From the NCBI GenBank assembly GCA_045222795.1, contig JBGUZF010000023.1, forward strand, positions 1 to 22,035: a stretch of DNA of 22,035 bases. The letters are read 5' to 3'. Position 1 is the stretch's first letter; each line of letters starts with the position of its first letter. The position numbers and the translations under genes are program-made. The notes below the pieces were generated by a model. That model was not told the DNA's origin. It saw only the letters and a list, made by a program, of their open reading frames with translations, and searched no databases. This document shows, piece after piece, positions 7,309 through 15,899 of this stretch. This DNA is from Colimorpha sp045222795. Its GTDB lineage: Bacteria > Bacteroidota > Bacteroidia > Bacteroidales > P3.

Positions 7309-10300
7309 CTAGATCTGGAACATGTTTCTGTAAGGTTCCATGAGAGCCTCTGCCTGCTTGGCAAGATCCTCGTTTTGCAAGGTATGATGGGCTTGGTCTC
7401 TCAGCAGCGACATTATCTGCACACTGTTCATCAACTCGCCCTTCACACCGGCAGCCTTCTCGCCCTTGTACTGCGAGAGGTAGGCTATCTCCTCGCTGTA
7501 GTACTTGTAGGCAGCCTGCCACAGTTCCGTGGCCTTCTCGATGCCGTAAATCTGCTTGTAGAGGTCCACCACGTCGACACGTGTGCCGCCGGTGTAGATA
7601 TACACTGCATAGACGTCGATCGGGAAGTTGGGAGCGGGGAAGAACTTCTGTGCCAGGTCGAGCAACTGCTTGGCCTTGTCCACATTGCCTTTCTGGAACT
7701 CTTCGCTGGCCAGCAGCATCATCGACTGGCGCTGTACGGTACCCATGTTGAGACTTATCGGGTCGACATAGATGTCGCTGTTCAGGTTGCCCCACTCCAG
7801 CTCACGAACCCTCGTGTCCTCCTCGCTCAGCGTACCGCCCACTGGAGCCACAATCTTGTTGGGGCCGCCGTTGATAAAGTAGTCGGCGGTGGTCGCCGTA
7901 TGGCGCTCACCCTGACGCGGATAAGGCAGCAACTTATGGTTCATGCCGTCCTGCACCGAGTAGCTGTACACCATCGGGAACACATCCTTGATATAGCCGG
8001 GGTTCATGATGTTGATGTCGCGCATGAACTTGTTGGTGCCAATAATGTCGAGCATCATCAGTTCGTGGCGGTAGAGCACCTGCTTGCCAATCTCCCATCG
8101 TATCTCAGGATTCACGCGGTCGGCCAGTTCGGCCGGTATCACGCCTGCTTCTACCAAGGCGGGAATGTCGAGCGTCATCTTGAAGCGCTTGGTAGGGATG
8201 TACATCACCTCCTCGCCGTTGCGCTGGTCGCGCAGGGTGAAGCGGTCAGGATGGTCGCGCAGCAGACCAAGCACATCGGTAACCTCCAGGTACTCGGGCG
8301 AGCGGTCCATTATGTAATAGGCATCCTTGCCCAGTCCGTAGTACTCCTTCGGCAGAGTGAAGGGCAGCGCCTCGCTCTCGTAGAGTTTGTTGAACAGTTG
8401 CTCAACATACCAGTACATGCCGCTCAGCGTGTAGTTCAGTATGCGCACGTCGGTGCGGGTACCCTCCACCTCCTGAGCGTACCACAGCGGGAAGGTGTCG
8501 TTGTCGCCGAAGGTTATCAGCACGCCGTTCTTCTTTATGCTCTTCAAGTAGTTCTGAGCGAAGTCGCGCGCCGCATACTTCTCCGAGCGGTCGTGGTCGT
8601 CCCAGTTCTCCGCAGCCATCAGGCACGGCACCGCGGCCATGCAGGCTACGAACACCACAGGCAGCACCACCTTGTAGGCGCCTTCGCGGTTCTTCTTGAA
8701 GAGGTCGCTGATCCATTCCGCCAATCCCATCACTCCAAGTCCAATCCATATTGCATAGAAACTGAACGACCCCACGAATGCATAGTCACGCTCGCGCGGC
8801 TGCTTGGGCGGCATGTTCAGATAGATGGCAATAGCCAGACCGGTCATGAAGAACATGATGAACACTATGAAAGCGTCCTTCGGGTGCTTGCGGATATGGT
8901 AGATGAGACCAATGATACCCAGCAGCAGCGGCAGCAGGTAGTATTTGTTCCTGGCCTTGTTCTGCTCCATGTGCTCGGGCAGGTTGTCCTGCGGACCCAG
9001 GCGGGCTTCGTCTATGAACTTGATGCCACTTATCCAGTTGCCCTTCAGGTAGTCCCTCGTGCCGTCGTCGTTGAAATAGTGACCCTGCTCGTCGTTCTGC
9101 CGTCCAGCAAAGTTCCACATAAAGTAGCGCCAGTACATCCAGCCAAGCTGGTAGCGGTTGAAGAACTTCAGGTTCTGCGCGCTCGTCGGCCTCTGGTCGC
9201 CTCTCACCTTGCCAGCCCAGTACTCGTAGAAGCGCGGATGGTCCCTCTTCGAGTCGTTGCTCCACATTCTCGGGAACAATCCAGTGTGCTTCTCGCGGTA
9301 GATGTATTTCTGTGCGTGAGCGGCAACAATGTAGCGGTCCTTGCCCGTCTCGCTCTTGCCGCGGATATACTTGGTGTAGCCGTCCTTCACGTCAACAGGG
9401 TTGCCCGCAGTGTAGAACTGACCCGTGAACAAAGGCGTCTCGCCGTACTGCTCACGTCCCAGATAGGCACGCATCGCAACGGCATCCTTCGGCGCGTTCT
9501 CGTTCAGCGGCGTGTTCGTGTTCGCACGTATCACCAGCACGAAGAACGTCGAATAGCCGATTACCAGCATCGCAAAACTCAGCAATGCCGCATTCAGTAT
9601 CGGCTTCCTCTTCTTCTGCGTGTACCACAGACCCCACACCACAAGTGCTGCCAGCACCGTGAAGTAGAATATCGTGCCGCTATTGAACGGCAGACCAAGC
9701 ACATTCACAAAGAACACATCAACTGCCGAGTCCACATTCACAATCCCAGGGATGATGCCCCACAGGATAATGCCCAGCGTTATCACACTAAGCACACCAG
9801 TGACGATAAAACCCTTCCACGTCGTCTTCTCCCATTTCTTGAAATACACAACGTAGAATATAGCAGGCACCGTCAGCAAGTTCAGAAGGTGAACGCCGAT
9901 GGCCACACCCACCAGCAGGCTGATCAGTATCAGCCAACGCAGGCTCCGCGGGTCGTCGCTCTGCTCCTCCCACTTCATGATGACCCAGAACACCAACGCC
10001 GTGAAGAAACTAGACATGGCATAGACCTCGCCCTCGACAGCCGAGAACCAGAAGGTGTCGCTGAAGGTGTAAGCCAGCGAACCGACAATGCCGGCGGCAA
10101 ACACGCCCCACGTCCTCCAGTCCTTCAGGCTCGGGTTCTTCGGGTCGGGCAGCAGGTGCTTGCCCAGAAGGGTGATAGCCCAGAATAGGAACAGTATAGT
10201 CAATCCGCTGCACACAGCACTCATCACGTTCACCGCGTGAGCCGCCGTCTCTGGACTCGAGAACATCGAGAACAGTCTACCTATAAGTTGGAACGTAGGT

Positions 10301-10461
10301 GCTCCCGGAGGGTGACCCACTTGCAGTTTAAAGGCGGTCGAGATATACTCGCCGCAGTCCCACCACGACGCCGTCGCTTCCGCCGTCATGATGTACACAG
10401 CACATGCTATCAAGCCTATTATCCAGCCGATAACATTGTTAGCTAAATGGTATTGCTTCAT
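7309..10461 (-). CDS. DUF2723 (GT117-like) membrane protein, probable protein O-mannosyltransferase
   Basis: 1050 residues. The N-terminal third carries many hydrophobic helices. The start, with ASWWDCGEYISTAFKLQVGHPPGAP close to the first loop, is the hallmark of DUF2723/TMEM260-like glycosyltransferases; the Asp/Glu pair in that loop is the expected catalytic site. More helices follow up to about residue 610 (for example around IWIGLGVMGLAEW), then a soluble extracytoplasmic half with FGDNDTFPLWYAQEVEGTR and a helical, TPR-like C terminus. Members are thought to transfer mannose from a lipid donor to exported proteins; involvement in the Bacteroidota general O-glycosylation pathway is an inference. 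It lies downstream of arginine deiminase, separated by a gap with a short repeat, and is followed after 3 bp by the ribbon-helix-helix-like gene. Confidence 0.9.
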   Translation of the reverse strand: MKQYHLANNVIGWIIGLIACAVYIMTAEATASWWDCGEYISTAFKLQVGHPPGAPTFQLIGRLFSMFSSPETAAHAVNVMSAVCSGLTILFLFWAITLLGKHLLPDPKNPSLKDWRTWGVFAAGIVGSLAYTFSDTFWFSAVEGEVYAMSSFFTALVFWVIMKWEEQSDDPRSLRWLILISLLVGVAIGVHLLNLLTVPAIFYVVYFKKWEKTTWKGFIVTGVLSVITLGIILWGIIPGIVNVDSAVDVFFVNVLGLPFNSGTIFYFTVLAALVVWGLWYTQKKRKPILNAALLSFAMLVIGYSTFFVLVIRANTNTPLNENAPKDAVAMRAYLGREQYGETPLFTGQFYTAGNPVDVKDGYTKYIRGKSETGKDRYIVAAHAQKYIYREKHTGLFPRMWSNDSKRDHPRFYEYWAGKVRGDQRPTSAQNLKFFNRYQLGWMYWRYFMWNFAGRQNDEQGHYFNDDGTRDYLKGNWISGIKFIDEARLGPQDNLPEHMEQNKARNKYYLLPLLLGIIGLIYHIRKHPKDAFIVFIMFFMTGLAIAIYLNMPPKQPRERDYAFVGSFSFYAIWIGLGVMGLAEWISDLFKKNREGAYKVVLPVVFVACMAAVPCLMAAENWDDHDRSEKYAARDFAQNYLKSIKKNGVLITFGDNDTFPLWYAQEVEGTRTDVRILNYTLSGMYWYVEQLFNKLYESEALPFTLPKEYYGLGKDAYYIMDRSPEYLEVTDVLGLLRDHPDRFTLRDQRNGEEVMYIPTKRFKMTLDIPALVEAGVIPAELADRVNPEIRWEIGKQVLYRHELMMLDIIGTNKFMRDINIMNPGYIKDVFPMVYSYSVQDGMNHKLLPYPRQGERHTATTADYFINGGPNKIVAPVGGTLSEEDTRVRELEWGNLNSDIYVDPISLNMGTVQRQSMMLLASEEFQKGNVDKAKQLLDLAQKFFPAPNFPIDVYAVYIYTGGTRVDVVDLYKQIYGIEKATELWQAAYKYYSEEIAYLSQYKGEKAAGVKGELMNSVQIMSLLRDQAHHTLQNEDLAKQAEALMEPYRNMFQI

Positions 10462-10485
10462 TGTATTAGAAAAATTAGTATTGTC

Positions 10486-10528
10486 TTATCTACTTTGTAA
10501 CTCTGCCACTCTTCTACTCTGTTACTCT
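10486..10528. repeat. 8-bp tandem repeat (AGAGTAAC type) between arginine deiminase and the DUF2723 gene
   Basis: On the minus strand, five degenerate 8-bp copies: AGAGTAAC, AGAGTAGA, AGAGTGGC, AGAGTTAC, AAAGTAGA. The first copy overlaps the last codons and stop of the arginine deiminase gene. Confidence 0.85.
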
Positions 10529-11784
10529 TGCCGCAAAATCGGCATCGTCATGCACCTTGCGCCGCCGCCGGCCCTCGGCAATTCGCTCCCAGGGAACGCC
10601 GCAACGAACTTTTCGTAGCTGTTCATATCAACCTTCCCGCTCACGATGTCCTCCGCGTTCAACACCGCGAAGCCCGCTTTGTCCAGCGCCTCGATGGTCT
10701 TCGTATTACGGCGGTAGCCTATCACCTTGCCGTCGCCCAGTGCAAAGAAGTTGCACCCCGAGTGCCACTGCTCACGCAGCTGCACCCACGGGTCGCTCCC
10801 GCCACCAATGACGGGTTCTATCTCCCACCCCAGGCTATTCAAGCCTTCGACGATATTATTCACCTTGCGGTAGGTGATATTGCCTTTGTAAATGGAGATG
10901 AGAGTCGTGTCCTTACCTGCAAACAAGCCAGTCTTTTTCAGCATCGGCTCGAACACCATGCACTGATGCTTCCCAAGGAACGTGAACACCATGTCCAAGT
11001 GTATGAAACTCTCCGGACTCTTCGGCAGCTCCTGTACCAATATGTTGAACTGCTCCCGCTCCTTAGCGAAAGTCTGAGCCAGGTATTTGATGCCCTTGGT
11101 GTTGGTGCGGATTCCCTGACCGATGCAGAGCAGGTCGGGCGAGGCAATCTGCACATCTCCGCCCTCTGTCCTCGCGTCACGATCACTCTGCATAGCGTTG
11201 AGGGTGCGAACCTTGAAGAAATGCTTGAAGATAGCCTCGTAAATGAGGGTCTCACGCTCGCGCACCTCGAAACTCATCGAGTTGACGAGCACACGATTGT
11301 ACACCGTACTCGACGCGTCACGTGTGAAGAATAAGTTGTACAGCGGCTTCAACAGGTAGCGGTCGTCGCTTACTCCATCCCATTCAGGGTCTTCATAACC
11401 CTCTATCAGCACGCGCGACAGTTCGTCGGCGGGCAGGTCCATCAGGCTCTCCGCCAAGTCGTCGTCACAGTCGTCCATGTCGCAGCTCTCCTCCACCAGG
11501 TAGCGGCGCACATCGGCGTCGGCAAGCAACTGCTCCAAAATATCCTCAACGTAGTAAACCTTCGTCCACTTCTCCAACACGCCGCAGAAATTGGCGTACT
11601 CGGTATCAACGATGGGCTTGTTCAATATGTCGCTGTATAGGGCATGTGCAGCGTTCAGCGGGGTCATTCTCTCTATCTCCACTCCCGGCCTGTGCAGCAG
11701 CACAGCACGCAATCGCCCCGTCTCCGACGCAACATTCACCTCGCACGGTATTATATTATTATCTCTCATATATCTGTTATTCAT
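10522..11784 (-). CDS. arcA: Arginine deiminase
   Basis: 420 residues from the ATG at 11784. It hydrolyses L-arginine to L-citrulline and ammonia in the cytoplasm. Family motifs in order: LLHRPGVEIERMTP near residue 35, LFFTRD, EGGDVQI, FIHLDMVFTFL with the catalytic His, and the nucleophile Cys411 in GGGARCMTMPI close to the C terminus. The start at 11784 leaves a leader of about 40 nt from the predicted promoter; a GTG at 11802 and an ATG at 11769 are also possible. No ornithine carbamoyltransferase, carbamate kinase or antiporter gene is nearby, so this is not a complete ADI operon. An acidic stretch (DMDDCDDDLAESLMD) lies around residue 110. Other guanidino-modifying enzymes are less likely given the complete motif set. 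Confidence 0.93.
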   Translation of the reverse strand: MNNRYMRDNNIIPCEVNVASETGRLRAVLLHRPGVEIERMTPLNAAHALYSDILNKPIVDTEYANFCGVLEKWTKVYYVEDILEQLLADADVRRYLVEESCDMDDCDDDLAESLMDLPADELSRVLIEGYEDPEWDGVSDDRYLLKPLYNLFFTRDASSTVYNRVLVNSMSFEVRERETLIYEAIFKHFFKVRTLNAMQSDRDARTEGGDVQIASPDLLCIGQGIRTNTKGIKYLAQTFAKEREQFNILVQELPKSPESFIHLDMVFTFLGKHQCMVFEPMLKKTGLFAGKDTTLISIYKGNITYRKVNNIVEGLNSLGWEIEPVIGGGSDPWVQLREQWHSGCNFFALGDGKVIGYRRNTKTIEALDKAGFAVLNAEDIVSGKVDMNSYEKFVAAFPGSELPRAGGGARCMTMPILRQE

Positions 11785-11831
11785 TACACTACAGCAACCC
11801 ACCCCCTTTCAGGGCGAGTCCTGTAGATTTG

Positions 11832-11862
11832 CAAATATACGAAAAAATCTTCAACTAGCAAA
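11832..11862 (-). promoter_or_regulatory. Bacteroidota-type promoter for arginine deiminase
   Basis: On the minus strand TATATTTG (11839-11832) matches the TAnnTTTG -7 box, and TTTG (11862-11859) matches the -33 box, with 19 nt between them. The transcript would start near 11825, about 40 nt before the ATG at 11784. Confidence 0.75.
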
Positions 11863-11885
11863 AATCCATCTCACATTTTTTCAAC

Positions 11886-11916
11886 AAAAACACCCCGACA
11901 GCCAACTGTCGGGGTG
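11886..11916 (-). terminator. Intrinsic terminator downstream of yebC
   Basis: A perfect 11-bp stem CACCCCGACAG/CTGTCGGGGTG with a 4-nt loop, followed in the minus direction by TTTTTG. It lies 24 bp after the yebC stop, and just upstream of the arginine deiminase promoter, so it separates the two units. Confidence 0.92.
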
Positions 11917-11940
11917 CTCTGTTCTTCAAACACCAAGCGG

Positions 11941-12651
11941 TTACGCCATATTATGGAATACGTTCACCACATCGTCGTCGTTCTCCAGACGCTCCAACAG
12001 GCCGTTGACGTCTTCCTGCTCCTCTTCCGAAAGCTCGCGAGTGGTCAGCGGGATGCGCTCGAACTTGAAGCTCTTTATCTCGAGCCCTTTGTCTTCGAGG
12101 AACTTGGAGATAGGACCATAGTTGGCAAAGTCGGCATAGATGAGTATCTCGTCTTCGTCGCGGAACACCTCGTCGATGTCACAGTCAATGAGCTCCAGCT
12201 CGAGCTCGTCCATGTCGATGTCGTCGCGCCAGGCAACCACGAAGGAGCACTTGCGCTCGAAGAGGAAGTCGTTCATGCCCATGGTGCCCAGCTCGCCCTT
12301 GCCGCGAACGAAGGCGGCACGCAGGTTGGCGACGGTACGTGTGGGGTTGTCGGTGGCTGTCTCCACGACGATGGCCACACCGTGCGGACCTTTGCCATCG
12401 TAAACGACCTCTTTGTAGGCCGACTTGTCTTTCTCGGTGGCACGCTTGATGGCGCGTTCCACGTTCTCCTTGGGCATCGACTCACTCTTGGCGGTCTGCA
12501 TGAGCAGACGCAGACGGAGGTTCGACGAGGGGTCGGGACCGCCGGCAATGACGGCCAACTCGATTTCCTTGCCAATCTTGGTAAAAGTGCGGGCCATGTG
12601 GCCCCAACGTTTCAGTTTTCTTGCTTTGCGATATTCAAATGCGCGACCCAT
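11941..12651 (-). CDS. yebC: YebC/PmpR family protein
   Basis: 236 residues, normal length. It starts MGRAFEYRKARKLKRWGHMARTF rather than the common MAGHSKW, a variant seen in Bacteroidota. Conserved segments include ELAVIAGGPDPSSNLRLR, AKSESMPKENVERAIKRA, and VAIVVETATDNPTRTVANLR; the C-terminal third is acidic. The family was long annotated as transcriptional regulators; more recent work describes members as translation factors that act at proline-rich sequences. It lies 75 bp downstream of the sulP stop with a hairpin between them and ends in a strong terminator, so it is the last gene of its unit. Confidence 0.95.
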   Translation of the reverse strand: MGRAFEYRKARKLKRWGHMARTFTKIGKEIELAVIAGGPDPSSNLRLRLLMQTAKSESMPKENVERAIKRATEKDKSAYKEVVYDGKGPHGVAIVVETATDNPTRTVANLRAAFVRGKGELGTMGMNDFLFERKCSFVVAWRDDIDMDELELELIDCDIDEVFRDEDEILIYADFANYGPISKFLEDKGLEIKSFKFERIPLTTRELSEEEQEDVNGLLERLENDDDVVNVFHNMA

Positions 12652-12683
12652 AGTTTTATTTCTTTTAGATTATTATTTTTTTT

Positions 12684-12739
12684 CAATCAGAACAATCAGA
12701 ACAAAAAAGAATTTCTGACAGTTCTTTTAGTTCTGATTG
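12684..12739. repeat. Direct plus inverted repeat (CAATCAGAAC) between sulP and yebC
   Basis: Two tandem copies of CAATCAGAAC (12684-12693 and 12693-12702) face an inverted copy at 12730-12739 that overlaps the last codons of sulP. An inner AAAAGAA/TTCTTTT pairing extends the stem. No T-run follows on either strand, so it is not a standard terminator. Confidence 0.8.
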
Positions 12740-14436
12740 AGATTATCATTCAACTGTTTCTTCAGGAAGTCCGTGCAGTCCTCGAAGGTCTTGAACGTGT
12801 GCTCTTCGGGAACCACTCCGGGAATGACCTTGTGTGTAGTAAGCATGTACATCGGCTGCGGCTGGATGATGGTCATCAGCACCTGCGTGCCGTGCGACTG
12901 TATGTCCTTGATGGCCTCCTCCATAGCATACAAGCCGCTCTGGTCCATGAAGCTCACCAGGCGCATGCGGATGATGACAATCTTGGCGTCTGTGGGGACG
13001 GTCTGCATCACTTCCTTGAACTTGTTGATGGTGCCGAAGAAGATGGGACCGTTCAAGCGCTGCACATAAATCTTGTGGGCCACGGTGTCGGGCATTCCAC
13101 CCTCGTCGGACCAGGGACTCTCTTTGTCGAAGTTGGTCATCTCCTGGCTGCTGTAGCCACCCTCCACGAGGTCCGAAGCTCTCTTCATGAAGAGCACGCA
13201 GGCTATCACCATGCCGATACCCACGGCGGTGAGCAGGTCTATAAAGACGGTGACCAGGAACACCACGACGAGCACCACGGCGTCGGCACGCGGAATCTTG
13301 GGCAGGTCCTTGAAACCGCGCACGTCGATGATACCCACGCCGACGGTGATGAGGATGCCGGCCAACACCGACAGCGGCACATATTTGACCACGCTACCGA
13401 GGCCCAGCATGATGGCCAGCAGCAGCAACGCATGCACCATACCGCTAAGCTGCGTACGTCCGCCGCTCTTCACGTTGACCACCGTACGCATCGTCGCACC
13501 GGCACCGGGCAGACCGCAGAAGAGGCCGGCGACAGCATTGCCTATACCCTGCCCTATCAACTCACGGTTGCTGTTGTGCTTGGTTTTGGTGATATTGTCG
13601 GCCACCACCGATGTGAGCAGTGTATCAATTGAACCGAGGCCCGCAAGCGTGAGGCCGGGGATGATGGCGGCCACGAGGACGGTGCCCCAGTTGATGCCGG
13701 CCAGACTCACACCCTCCTTTGCGAAGAAGGGCATCGGCAGTCCCGACGGTATCTCGCCAATGGTGGCGACACCTTCCATATCGATGAACAGCGAGACCAC
13801 AGTCATCACAATCAGCGCCACAAGGGTCGACGGCACCTTCTTGGTAATCAAGGGGAAGAGGTAGATGATAAGCACCGTACCCAGTCCGAGGAGCAGCGCG
13901 GTGAGCGAGATACTGCCGAAGGCAGCAGGCAGACCCACCAGGAGGTCAATCATCGAGCCGCCCTTGCTCTGTCCTATCAACGGATAAATCTGCTGCAGTA
14001 TGATGATGACGCCGATACCGCTCATAAAGCCCGAGAGGACGGGATAAGGGATGTAGCGCACATACTTGCCAATCTTGATAAGGCCGAAGAGTATCTGGAA
14101 CAAGCCGCAGAAGATGGCGGCAAGGGCCATCGAGATCATAACCTCGGAGATACTGCCGCTGCTGGCAGTCCATGCTCCGGTGACGAGGGTGGCGGTGACG
14201 ACGGTCATCGGTCCCGTGGGACCTGATATCTGACTATGTGTGCCTCCGAAGAGGGCAGCGAAGAAGCCGAGAAGCATAGCGCCGGTGAGTCCGACGTAGG
14301 CACCGATGGAAGCGGCCGACGGGTCGGTGACACCGCTGAAGGCCTGTATGCCGAAAGCAAGAGCCAGCGGCAACGCGACAATGCCGGCGGTCACACCACC
14401 GAACAAATCGCCTTTTACATTGCTGAACAATTTCAT
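12727..14436 (-). CDS. SulP family inorganic anion transporter with STAS domain
   Basis: 569 residues. The N-terminal motif (GDLFGGVTAGIVALPLALAFG) and SQISGPTGPMTVV are typical of SLC26/SulP carriers, with about 12-14 hydrophobic segments up to residue 430. The C-terminal 130 residues are a cytoplasmic STAS domain (VQRLNGPIFFGTINKF, then VSFMDQSGLYAMEEAI). It sits in the inner membrane and would import sulfate, bicarbonate or a related anion; the sequence does not settle which. It lies 37 bp downstream of the PAP2 gene with only a short repeat between, and is probably cotranscribed with it. Confidence 0.94.
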   Translation of the reverse strand: MKLFSNVKGDLFGGVTAGIVALPLALAFGIQAFSGVTDPSAASIGAYVGLTGAMLLGFFAALFGGTHSQISGPTGPMTVVTATLVTGAWTASSGSISEVMISMALAAIFCGLFQILFGLIKIGKYVRYIPYPVLSGFMSGIGVIIILQQIYPLIGQSKGGSMIDLLVGLPAAFGSISLTALLLGLGTVLIIYLFPLITKKVPSTLVALIVMTVVSLFIDMEGVATIGEIPSGLPMPFFAKEGVSLAGINWGTVLVAAIIPGLTLAGLGSIDTLLTSVVADNITKTKHNSNRELIGQGIGNAVAGLFCGLPGAGATMRTVVNVKSGGRTQLSGMVHALLLLAIMLGLGSVVKYVPLSVLAGILITVGVGIIDVRGFKDLPKIPRADAVVLVVVFLVTVFIDLLTAVGIGMVIACVLFMKRASDLVEGGYSSQEMTNFDKESPWSDEGGMPDTVAHKIYVQRLNGPIFFGTINKFKEVMQTVPTDAKIVIIRMRLVSFMDQSGLYAMEEAIKDIQSHGTQVLMTIIQPQPMYMLTTHKVIPGVVPEEHTFKTFEDCTDFLKKQLNDNLNQN

Positions 14437-14443
14437 ATTTTTT

Positions 14444-14468
14444 ATTCTTAACTCTTAATTCTTAACTT
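14444..14468. repeat. 7-bp tandem repeat (ATTCTTA) between the PAP2 and sulP genes
   Basis: Copies ATTCTTA, ACTCTTA, ATTCTTA and a partial copy fill most of the 37-bp gap. Confidence 0.85.
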
Positions 14469-14473
14469 TCACC

Positions 14474-15145
14474 TTAATCCAGCGCCCAATATACAAGTGT
14501 TACACTGAGGATGCCCAGTCCGGCACCTGCAAACACATCCCCCACCCAGTGGCGGTTGTTGTATATTCGCATTATGCCTACAACAGTAGCCAACGTGTAG
14601 CCCGCCACCGCTATCCACGGGTATTCCTCGCCGTATTCGCGACGGATAATCTCCGCACCGCAGAACACGTTGAACGTGTGTCCCGAGGGGAAGGTGTTGA
14701 ACGAACTGCCGTCAGGCCGCTGTAGGGCGGTAACATACTTGAACGCCTCGCACCACCCCATTCCCAGAAGGTAACTGCCGCCCTCAAGCAGAAGCATCTT
14801 GCCAAGTGGATGACGGCTCTTCACTCCGCAGAGGTTGAGGGTCACAGGTGTGAGAGCAGGGATATATTGTATATAGTCATCAACATGAATGCGCGGCATT
14901 CCGGCATCGACGATATTGTCGCGGAGCGATACCTGCAAACTGTTGACCTCTGGCTGGAAAGTGAAAAGCGAGCCGATGCCACCGAGTGTGAGACTCGTAG
15001 CCAACGGCACAGGCTTAAGGCTACGCAACCGGAGTCCTGTAGTGTCTATCTGCGCCTGCAAGGTGAAAGGTGAAAGGTGAAAGGTGAAAAAGAAAACGAG
15101 AAGATAAGTAGGCAATGAGATAAGACAATACCGCAGACGTCGCAT
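14474..15145 (-). CDS. PAP2-superfamily phosphatase, exported
   Basis: 223 residues from the ATG at 15145. The three acid phosphatase motifs are complete: KYVTALQRP (KX6RP), PSGHT, and RIYNNRHWVGD (RX5HX3D). A signal peptide or first membrane helix runs to about LQAQ, and the C-terminal half contains hydrophobic helices, so the active site is probably periplasmic. Substrates may be undecaprenyl pyrophosphate, phosphatidic acid or another phospholipid-like molecule. I chose 15145 rather than an upstream in-frame ATG at 15202 because the extra 19 codons are encoded by a tandem repeat. The hydrophobic part of the signal peptide is itself encoded by four copies of AGGTGAA and reads FTFHLSPFTL, identical to the signal peptide of the unrelated gene at 831-1529. 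Confidence 0.88.
   Translation of the reverse strand: MRRLRYCLISLPTYLLVFFFTFHLSPFTLQAQIDTTGLRLRSLKPVPLATSLTLGGIGSLFTFQPEVNSLQVSLRDNIVDAGMPRIHVDDYIQYIPALTPVTLNLCGVKSRHPLGKMLLLEGGSYLLGMGWCEAFKYVTALQRPDGSSFNTFPSGHTFNVFCGAEIIRREYGEEYPWIAVAGYTLATVVGIMRIYNNRHWVGDVFAGAGLGILSVTLVYWALD
15061..15089. repeat. 7-bp tandem repeat AGGTGAA, four perfect copies, inside a signal peptide
   Basis: Four exact copies of AGGTGAA. On the coding strand this gives the FTFHLSPFTL segment of the PAP2 leader. It matches the repeat at 1469-1498 in unit, number and frame. Confidence 0.95.
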
Positions 15146-15148
15146 TTG

Positions 15149-15184
15149 TCCTATCTCCTTATCTCCTGTCTCCTTAACTCCTAT
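15149..15184. repeat. 7/8-bp tandem repeat (GGAGATA) upstream of the PAP2 start
   Basis: On the minus strand GGAGTTAA, GGAGACA, GGAGATAA, GGAGATA and a partial copy, ending 3-4 nt before the chosen ATG. The GGAG core could also serve as a ribosome binding site, although such sites are rarely used in this phylum. Confidence 0.8.
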
Positions 15185-15191
15185 AAACATA

Positions 15192-15899
15192 TCAACTTTC
15201 AATTCTCAATTCCCCATTCTTCAGTACCGGAACCACAGGACAGCTGTCCTGCCTGAAGGCAAACTCAACATCGGCATGTGCTCCGAAACCATCGAGGCGG
15301 TGCACATGGGTGCAACGCTGACAGTAGCCATAGGGGTCGTCCTTAGCCACCTGCCACATGGCGAGAGCCATATTTGCCGCATCGCCGCATATCTCCACTT
15401 CTCCTTGCAGCCTCTCGATTATAGCACCTGCCACCAATGTATCCTCAATGCAGAAATCGTTCTGCCAACCCGAACAGAGCAGCACAGTGTCGCGGTTCTC
15501 CCGTTTCAGGCGGTCACAGAGTGCAGAGAGATTGGCAAAAGCTCCAACGAGGGTAAGGTCGGCATCGGAACCGCGAAGAATGCTTATTGTGCCGTTTGTG
15601 GTGCTGTAGGCCAACTTCACACCATGCATATCATTCCTTAGGTATTCCGTCGGCGAATTGCCGTATTCGGCACCGTCGACCTTCTTCCCTCCCCTTTCGG
15701 CGGCCACAAGGTAGCCGTGTTCACGGTAGCGGCCGATACCTTCGAGGGTGTCGAGAGGTATCACGGTGTCGCACCCCGCCTGGAAGGCTGCGCATACTGC
15801 CGACGTGGCGCGCAGAACGTCGATAGCCACAGTAACGTGGTTGTCGGTGATGGTACGGAAAGGATAGAGGGCTGGGGTAAGCGATACTTCAATCTTCAT
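15192..15899 (-). CDS. comB: 2-phosphosulfolactate phosphatase family protein (ComB-like)
   Basis: 235 residues. Family landmarks: AIDVLRATSAVCAAFQAGC near residue 28, AAERGGKK followed by GAEYGNSPTEYL, STTNGT, and LLCSGWQNDFCIEDTLVAGA. ComB removes phosphate from 2-phospho-3-sulfolactate to give sulfolactate, first described in coenzyme M synthesis; homologues occur in many bacteria that make no coenzyme M, so the substrate here is not certain. The start at 15899 overlaps the stop of the upstream gene by one base (TGATG) and gives the expected N terminus; longer readings run into that gene in another frame. The last codons (KNGELRIES) are encoded by a 7-bp repeat. Confidence 0.88.
   Translation of the reverse strand: MKIEVSLTPALYPFRTITDNHVTVAIDVLRATSAVCAAFQAGCDTVIPLDTLEGIGRYREHGYLVAAERGGKKVDGAEYGNSPTEYLRNDMHGVKLAYSTTNGTISILRGSDADLTLVGAFANLSALCDRLKRENRDTVLLCSGWQNDFCIEDTLVAGAIIERLQGEVEICGDAANMALAMWQVAKDDPYGYCQRCTHVHRLDGFGAHADVEFAFRQDSCPVVPVLKNGELRIES
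15194..15222. repeat. 7-bp repeat (GAATTGA) forming the C terminus of the ComB-like protein
   Basis: On the minus strand GAATGGG, GAATTGA, GAATTGA, AAGTTGA. The stop codon TGA lies within the last copy. Confidence 0.7.

Noticed and set aside
5923..10188. A 1421-codon open frame on the + strand opposite atpB, the small gene and the DUF2723 gene
   Set aside because: Its product is rich in His, Glu, Arg and Val with no domain pattern, as expected for the antisense of GC-rich coding sequence. The three minus-strand genes are all convincing. The frame stays open because stop-complement codons are rare in those genes.
11914..13632. A 572-codon + strand frame opposite yebC and sulP
   Set aside because: It runs across two well-supported minus-strand genes and their gap, including the repeat, and shows no protein features.
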